Positions 27,201-64,000 of a stretch of DNA of 64,000 nucleotides are shown here, piece by piece. The stretch is from Acanthornis magna (Eukaryota > Chordata > Aves > Passeriformes > Acanthizidae): NCBI GenBank assembly GCA_036785705.1, contig JAWUZG010000032.1, forward strand, positions 16,859,501-16,923,500, in the 5' to 3' direction. The notes beneath the pieces were generated by a model. It saw only the letters and a list, made by a program, of their open reading frames with translations. It searched no databases and was not told where the DNA came from. The translations under genes were made by a program, and so were the position numbers. Numbering within the stretch: the first letter of the stretch is position 1; every line of letters starts with the position of its first letter.

Positions 27201-27563
27201 CATGCCTCTCTCCAAGAGCATTCTACCTGGCAGGTGCAGCTCTGGGGATTGGTTTTGATGGTACCAAGACATTGCCCGAGAGCTGCCAGGCAGCTGAGGA
27301 TTTACATTCAGTGCCACAGTGGAGGCCAGGCAGCAGAGATGGACTGGGCAAAGCAGTTGGGGAAGCTGCGGTCGCTGTCTCCCCATGCTTGTCGCCAAGC
27401 AGGGCTGGCGGTCACTCCGGCTGCAGGCGGCCACCTGCAGTGGACCAGTGACATCAATCAGTCTGCTCTGGTTGTGGTGGGAAGCCTGATGAGCAACTGT
27501 CATGCATATGCTCCCTGGGAGGCTGCTAAATAGTCATTGTTGAAGTAATTAATAGCAACAAGT

Positions 27564-27588
27564 GAAAAAAAAAAGTAAAAAAAAAAAA
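27564..27588. repeat. A-rich run
   Basis: Two A runs separated by GT. It follows no recognisable retrocopy, so it is treated as a simple repeat. Confidence 0.8.
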
Positions 27589-28571
27589 GCCCTGGAACTG
27601 TTTTCAGATGTCCCAGACAGTGGTGATACGTAGGGTGATGTATATGTCAGTGTCCATATAAAAGCTGAATAATTGTACTTGCCACAATAAAATACATAAT
27701 GAAAACGGTTAAAAAAACCCCCAGAGACCAATATATATTCTACTAAAAATCTATGTAGGCATCCAGTTCAAAATGTTCATTGGTATGAAACCTAACTCCA
27801 AAAATAATATTAATGATGTCGTAAAGAAAAGAAGAAAAGTATGAATCAAAAGCATATTGTTCTCAGCCTGGTGGGGGGCTTTGCTGTTTTCCAGATAATG
27901 CTGCTGCTGGTTTTCACAATTACACCTTTGACTGTTTTTTAACTGTCTTTTGGGGCAGGAAGGAGTGAGAGGCAATGCCTTCCCTTTAGCAAAATATATA
28001 GATATTTTTCCTGAGTAGTTTATACTGGATCCATGGTGGAACTAGGAAAAATCACTGAAAGGGAAGTAGTGCTGCATGTCTTGGACAAACCCTTTTAAAG
28101 TCAGCTGACTGAAATGGCAGCTATATCAGCGTCCTGCAGTAAATGATAAATGAGTTCCAGGAAACTCACTCTTTCTAATGCAATAATCCACTCTGCTGAA
28201 TAATGCTGTTATCCTAAAGTGAATACAATCTTAGTGTTTACGTCGTATTTTATGTATGACAAACTGCTTTGCAAAGAGGCAGGACAAGAAGAAGACCGTT
28301 TTATGGATTTTATTTTGTTATGTACTAATAAAAAAAGGAACCCATTTTGCTCTGCAAGTTAAGCAGAGATGAGCAGTATTTAGATGTAGGAAATTTTCTT
28401 AGGAAAAACTGTTTCCTTATAAAATAGTAGTTATTATGTACCCTCCCATAACAAAATGGTCTGGCTCCATATCTTAATATTGGTGTATTCTAAAATAATT
28501 TAGACTAATTTTTTCCCATTGTTTCTATTGAATAAAATAAAGCTACCAGATGCTGAGAGTTTTGCTTGGAC

Positions 28572-28755
28572 TACAGGCTCCCCAGGGAACTGGTCACAGC
28601 CCCAAGCCTGCCAGAGTTCAAGAAGCATTTGGACAATGCTTTCAGGCACATGGTGGGATTTTTGGGGCCATCCTGTGCAGGGCCAGGAGTTGGACTTAAT
28701 GATCTTTGTGGATCCCTTCCAACTGAGGAAGTTCTATTATTCTGTGATTCTATTT
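28572..28755 (+). mobile_element. CR1 LINE, 3' end fragment, sense orientation
   Basis: Typical bird CR1 3' end: CTCCCCAGGGAACTGGTCAC at the left, GGCCAGGAGTTGGACTTAAT and GATCTTTGTGGATCCCTTCC before the end, then the decayed ATTCTATG-type terminal repeat (ATTCTGTGATTCTATTT). 5'-truncated, as nearly all CR1 copies are, with no ORF left. Open frames across it on the + strand are not genes. Confidence 0.93.
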
Positions 28756-31700
28756 GGTATTATTTCTGGTGATAAACTAAAACAGAGAATTTGGGGTCCC
28801 TTGCAGAAAACTGCAGTCCTTTCTTTTTTTTTTTTCTCCTTTCATCTTGCACCTCAGCACACACAGAAACTTTTTGTTAGCTATGTAAGCATTCTTCTAT
28901 TCAAATACTAATTTAACTTAGTGGTTGCATTGAGAGTGACCTGTACTCTGGCATTTCATCTTTTCCATTTAGCACAGGGGACTTCTTAAAATTGATTAGC
29001 TCATAGCTCCTAAATCTTTCATAGTTTTGGCTTTTTTCTCTTCCCTCAGAGAGAAAGCTAGCTGCTGGTTTTAACCCTTTCCATGAACTGATGAGAGTCT
29101 GTCGCCTAGCCTTTCAATATCTGTAATGTTTGATGTGTCCTGGACTGTCCTTTGGCTTTCAAAAATCATCGTTCCTGTGCTTTTTTTGTTACTGACGTGT
29201 AGGCGCTATGGCCACTGAAGCAGCCTGGCAGCAGTTTGGAGGGGAGGGAGCTGGGGAGGGGGAAGGTGCAGAGAGTGTTTTTTGCCAGCTCTGCCAGTTG
29301 CAAGGGAGAGAGGACAGAGCTGGGAGCTTTACAACCCTGCCCCCGAGCAGCCAGCTGCCCACCCACACCGTGCTGTGCCACCCCAGACAGACAGCTCCTA
29401 CAGCATCCATAGGGCACTGTGCCTCAGTGAGCGGAGGGCATAATCCATGGGGACGCCGCTGGACCTCAGTGCCTGGGGACAGTGCCTCGCTGGTGCCAAT
29501 CGGGAATACTAATCCACAGTCAGCCTGTTCTTTTCCACACTCCACCGATGGGGTGAGCACGTTATCCTCGGAAGGGATTGACCCACAACAGAGCAGCTGA
29601 ACCTGTGGGCATCACATCTGGCCAGTTTCCTTGGAGAGACTTGGGAAGTAGGTGTTGCTTTCCCAGCCTGCCCCTGGTAAGTAATCTGATCTTAAACAAA
29701 GAAGCACAGAGATGCCTGTTTTTCATTTAAAGATATGTTAAAGCAAAATAGTCTTTTGTTGTTGTTGTTCTGAAGGCATAAGGTTCGAATATTCTCGTGC
29801 TCTGTGCCTCCCCTGAGCTTCTGGAGCTTGGGGGTGATAATGAGGGATTTAATTCTGGGCAGCAGGTGCTGGCAGCAGGGATGCGATGCAGTGCCTGTAA
29901 TCGTGTTGTCGAGTTCATTTTGCACCATCTGGGTGTGAAAGGAGCAGTCAAGCTTTTAATTGCAGTCCTTGGGCATCTGGTACCTTCCTCCTGCTGCTGG
30001 GGGTGCAGACATGGTCAAGGAAAGACGCTCTGTGTGTCTGAGGCACATAGAGTTAAAGCTTGGGCGAGTGATGCCACTGCCAGTGTAGCCACTGTGCTGG
30101 GATGGGTCCCTCGGGAGGGGAATGAGAAGCTTGTTCCCACTTCCACTGCTCACCCATCACTTTCTTCTGCCAGCTCAGGAGAAAAGGAAAGTTGGTCTTT
30201 CAGTTGTCTGGGCTTCCTATTCTCATTGGATGCATTTTTCTGAATAGCAAATGATCCCAGCAGAGGAGATGTAAAGCAGATGTCGTGGGGAATGTGACCT
30301 GTTGTGCGAGCAGGAGCCGGGCTCGTGCGGTGACTGCCCTCTGGGAACAGGACCGACACCTGCTGGAGACTTGGGCAAAGTGGAAGATACCTGTAGAAGA
30401 CCCATAACTGAATCAGCTCCTTGCTCTGCTTTTATGTATGATTCAAGTGGTGGAAAAGGCAAGAAGGCAAACTCCACGATAGCCCATGATAGCAGTGATG
30501 CTGTCACAGTCCATCACTCCAGTGTGGCAGGGCATGGCAGGAGGACACTCATGGTCTTCATGTGCTGCAGCAATGGGAAGGCAGCATGAGAAAGGGAGAA
30601 AAATCAAACTAATGAGTATGATTTCCAGCATTTACCTTGCACAGGTTATCCAGACCTTTTCAGCCCTACATTACTGAAGTATTAGTGTGTCTTTCTAGTG
30701 GTGTGGCTGTGATGAGCATTTACAGTTTCTGCAAACTTGCTCAGAAATGTCAGTGTGTCAGGAAAATGTGTCCATTGAGATTGAGATTTCTGTAGTGAAT
30801 ATGCAAATCTGTCAGTGACAATGATGCCACTGTGTTGTTTCGGTTTTTAATTTAAGAGGTAAGAAAACCAAGCAGGATCTGACCACAGATGTTCTAAGAT
30901 GTAGGTGTATTTAACATGATTCCAGCAGCTTAGGGGTAAGGATGGGGACAAACAAGTGATGGCACAGTTCACCTGGAAACTACCACAGCACAGGCAGGGG
31001 CTGGCACAGAAATACATCATCCCTCTTCCTGAAAAGCTCCCTGTTTTAAGGTGTGCCCTGCACTTTGTACTGGTCACAGAGGGGAGGTGTGGGTTGTGCT
31101 CCTGGGCTATGGAAGCACAACTTTGGGATGTGATGGGAGCCATCAGGGATGTGTTGGAAGCGGGGGGCTGGGATCATAGTTGGGTAGTGGGGGGGTCTGG
31201 ATCGTGGGTGTTCAGCTTGCTTCGGAAGCACAGGTCATTGGAAATCAAATACTTGAGGAGGTAAGATTGAAACTTGGGTTGTTTCTCAAAGATCAGATTA
31301 CTAAGTGTAGGCCATCTGTATTTCTTGGCACTTTTTAAGTGATTTGTACTACAATGTGTACAGCACTGTGCCAGAGGAGCAGTGTATGATGTGCTAGTGA
31401 AGAACATGAGGGTTTTTTCTTCCATCTTCCATATTCTCCATGTTACCAGGGTGTACGAACTGTGTCCATCACATGGAGGCTGTGGGTGAGACCACTCCAG
31501 TGGCACAGTGTACAGCACCACTCCTCTGTTGTCCTATGTTACGCTGGCTTTGAGGCCCAGAAACTCTTTGTCTGGTTTCTCTGAATAAATATGCCACTAT
31601 TTCCATGTTGCTCCGAACATGTTTGTTTTTAGAAAGGCAGAGAAAGGTGAGGAAAAGCTGACCTGAATCTTTTCCCTGGAAACAGATTGCCTAATGCTCA

Positions 31701-33024
31701 TACTTAGAAATCAAGAGTCAGTTTTCTGGAGTTTTTACTAGCTTTGGCATAATTTTCTGTTGACCTCAGAGAAACCAGTAACTTTTCTATGCTTTCAAGG
31801 GCCTTTTTCTAAAATGCATGTGATGTTCTTCTGCATATTATTCACCTCAAAGGGTGTTATAAGAATTAAAGCTCATAAAGCATTCTAAGATTTGTTAATA
31901 TATATTACCATAGGAGTGCAAATTAAATGCTGCTATTACCATCTACTACTACAAATTAACCTACAGTTTTAGTTTTTGCTATTTTGTGATGGATTCAAAG
32001 GGATAGCATAAGGGTGAAAGATACTGTATTCCAATATTGATCTCCAAGATCATCTAGACCCTGTACCTATTACTCTTCCACTATGCAGAGTGTGTAGTAC
32101 TGGTGGCTGTTAAGGAGCAGTGCAGTGATATTTCAAGAGAAGAAGACAAATTTAATTTGTAAATACACTGGATATCTTGAAGGTGTTTTTCATGTGCGGA
32201 AACAATTGAACACCAAAGTAGGAAAAGCACAAATAAAGCTGAAATCTTCCCAAAGTAGGCAGGTTCTGGATCCCACAGCTCAAAGTGATCTGTGAATACA
32301 TTTTCAGTAATTATATCAGAAAGCTCTTTTCAGCTTGGGTGGCTCATTGGATGGGTCAGTGGAGCCTGGGCAGACAAACATACAGTTTTCATGATGAGTG
32401 CTAAATCTGAATTGTTTCTGGGGTCAGTGGGGCATGATGTCAGCTCTGTGGGGAGAACATAATTTCTCAGTGACAGCAAAGATGAGTGTTTTCCAATAGC
32501 AGGTTGTGATCTTTCCCAGTGGTGTCCTTGAGATGGTTCAGGGGAGGCTGTGAAGCATTTTATACTCATGAGGCAACAGTCAGCTGCCTTTAATTGCTGG
32601 CTGCACTCAATCCTTCCAGGGCAGAGGTTCGAGCATTTGTATCAGCAGCCAGTAACTATAACCTGTTCTTGTTCCTTTGGCCAACAATAGTTAACCCATC
32701 CTTGGCTAATTAAAGACTGGGAATTCACTGGTGGAGAAGAGGATAAAAGGGGACCACACAAAGAGAGGTTAGGCCAAAAGAGAGTCAAGCTTTCAGAAAG
32801 TTTGAGGATTTTTTGTCCCAACCAAGGGGAATGAGGGCACATTGAAAACATGCTACTATCTCATCCCTCTGCCTTGCAACAGAAGTGCAATGTCTTCAGG
32901 ACATTCTGAGGAGATTTTGTGATCCCCTCCCAAACCAATGCCAAGATGAACACTCAGGGAGGAGCTGCCATAGTGCTCTGTTTCTGAAAGCTTGCTGACA
33001 GCCGTGTTGTTTTCTGATCCATAG
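28756..33024. other. Non-coding sequence just upstream of first coding exon
   Basis: No coding exon recognised. GC-richer blocks at 29200-29680 and 29790-30190 have overlapping ORFs on both strands. One of these (29203-29676) is bounded by splice-like sites and is listed separately. A poly-T run lies at 28827-28840. Confidence 0.55.
29203..29676 (+). other. Possible 5' exon with a 130-codon ORF, weakly supported
   Basis: GC-rich 474 nt bounded by an acceptor-like site (TTTGTTACTGACGTGTAG, ends 29202) and a good donor (CTG, then GTAAGT at 29677). It contains an ORF from 29208 to 29600 whose ATG has G at -3 and G at +4. The predicted protein starts MATEAAWQQFGGEGAGEGEG and matches nothing I know; composition suggests chance. 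It could be a 5' UTR exon of ANKRD6 or nothing. Confidence 0.2.
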
Positions 33025-63829
<30,805 letters not shown>

Positions 63830-64000
63830 AGACCACAGAATGATTTGGGTTGAAAGGGACCCTAAAGATCATCTAGTTCCAACCCCCCTGCTATGGGTAG
63901 GGACACTTTCTACTATACCAGGTGTCTCAGAGCCACATCCAGCCTGGCCTTGCACACTTCTGAGGATGGGGCATCCCCAACTTCTCTGGGCAACCTGTGC
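63830..64000 (-). mobile_element. CR1 LINE, 3' end, antisense, cut by window edge
   Basis: Begins with the reverse complement of the CR1 3' end (CCACAGAATGATTTGGGTTG) and continues AAAGATCATCTAGTTCCAAC, GCTATGGGTAGGGACACTTT and CATCCAGCCTGGCCTTGCAC to CTCTGGGCAACCTGTGC at the window edge. The element continues past 64000. Confidence 0.93.

Larger units (their letters stand above)
22428..28571. other. Non-coding sequence
   Basis: No gene supported. It contains the pyrimidine tract with splice-like signals at 24160-24211, a GC-richer patch at 27180-27530 and an A-rich run at 27564-27588. Overlapping ORFs on both strands at 25.4-26.1 kb and 27.1-27.5 kb are mutual shadows and have no recognisable domain. 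Confidence 0.55.

Noticed and set aside
28519..28911. 130- and 68-codon ORFs.
   Set aside because: They lie over a CR1 3' end fragment and do not correspond to the CR1 protein frame.
29797..30243. 148-codon ORF on the + strand in a GC-richer patch.
   Set aside because: Other frames on both strands are also open here. No motif, and composition follows the base bias.

Overview
This window is almost certainly avian nuclear DNA. It carries CR1 LINE copies with the 3' end typical of birds (28572-28755, 45207-45291, and one running off the right edge at 63830-64000). It also carries a copy of a bird LTR-like interspersed repeat (37062-37562). Its one clear gene is a vertebrate gene with short exons and long introns. 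The species cannot be fixed from the sequence alone.

The gene is ANKRD6 (Diversin, the vertebrate relative of fly Diego) on the + strand. I can place 14 coding exons from the start codon at 33160 to about 63222. Every internal junction I could test has a usable AG acceptor and GT donor, and every junction up to exon 14 is in phase 0. Joined, they encode about 607 residues. Exon 1 gives the N-terminus and first ankyrin helices. Exons 2 to 7 are each exactly 99 nt and each encode one 33-residue ankyrin repeat. Exon 8 closes the ankyrin domain. Exons 9 to 11 encode a basic, Ser/Pro-rich linker. Exons 12 to 14 encode helical, coiled-coil-like segments and a polar tail. The gene's 3' end, with the C-terminal coiled coil and Axin-binding part, is not in the window.

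Layout: 1-33024 is non-coding and is probably upstream sequence or long introns in the 5' UTR part of the gene. It holds simple repeats, an old L3/CR1-like LINE remnant (about 5540-6240), a young CR1 (28.6 kb), and a few splice-bounded stretches that could be 5' UTR exons. 33025-33279 is the first coding exon, with 5' UTR that contains two short upstream ORFs. 33280-49461 holds two long introns, with the LTR-like repeat, a possible conserved element near 38.2-38.7 kb, and an unexplained exon-like ORF followed by a dense CpG patch at 44146-44637. 49462-63222 is the compact 3' exon cluster. 63223-64000 is intron plus CR1.

Nothing here is a defence system, operon or CRISPR array. The most interesting unexplained features are the ORF and CpG patch inside intron 2, the strong minimal upstream ORF (ATG-GCA-TAG) ahead of a weak ANKRD6 start, and the splice-like signal with an acceptor and donor 3 nt apart at 24201-24211.
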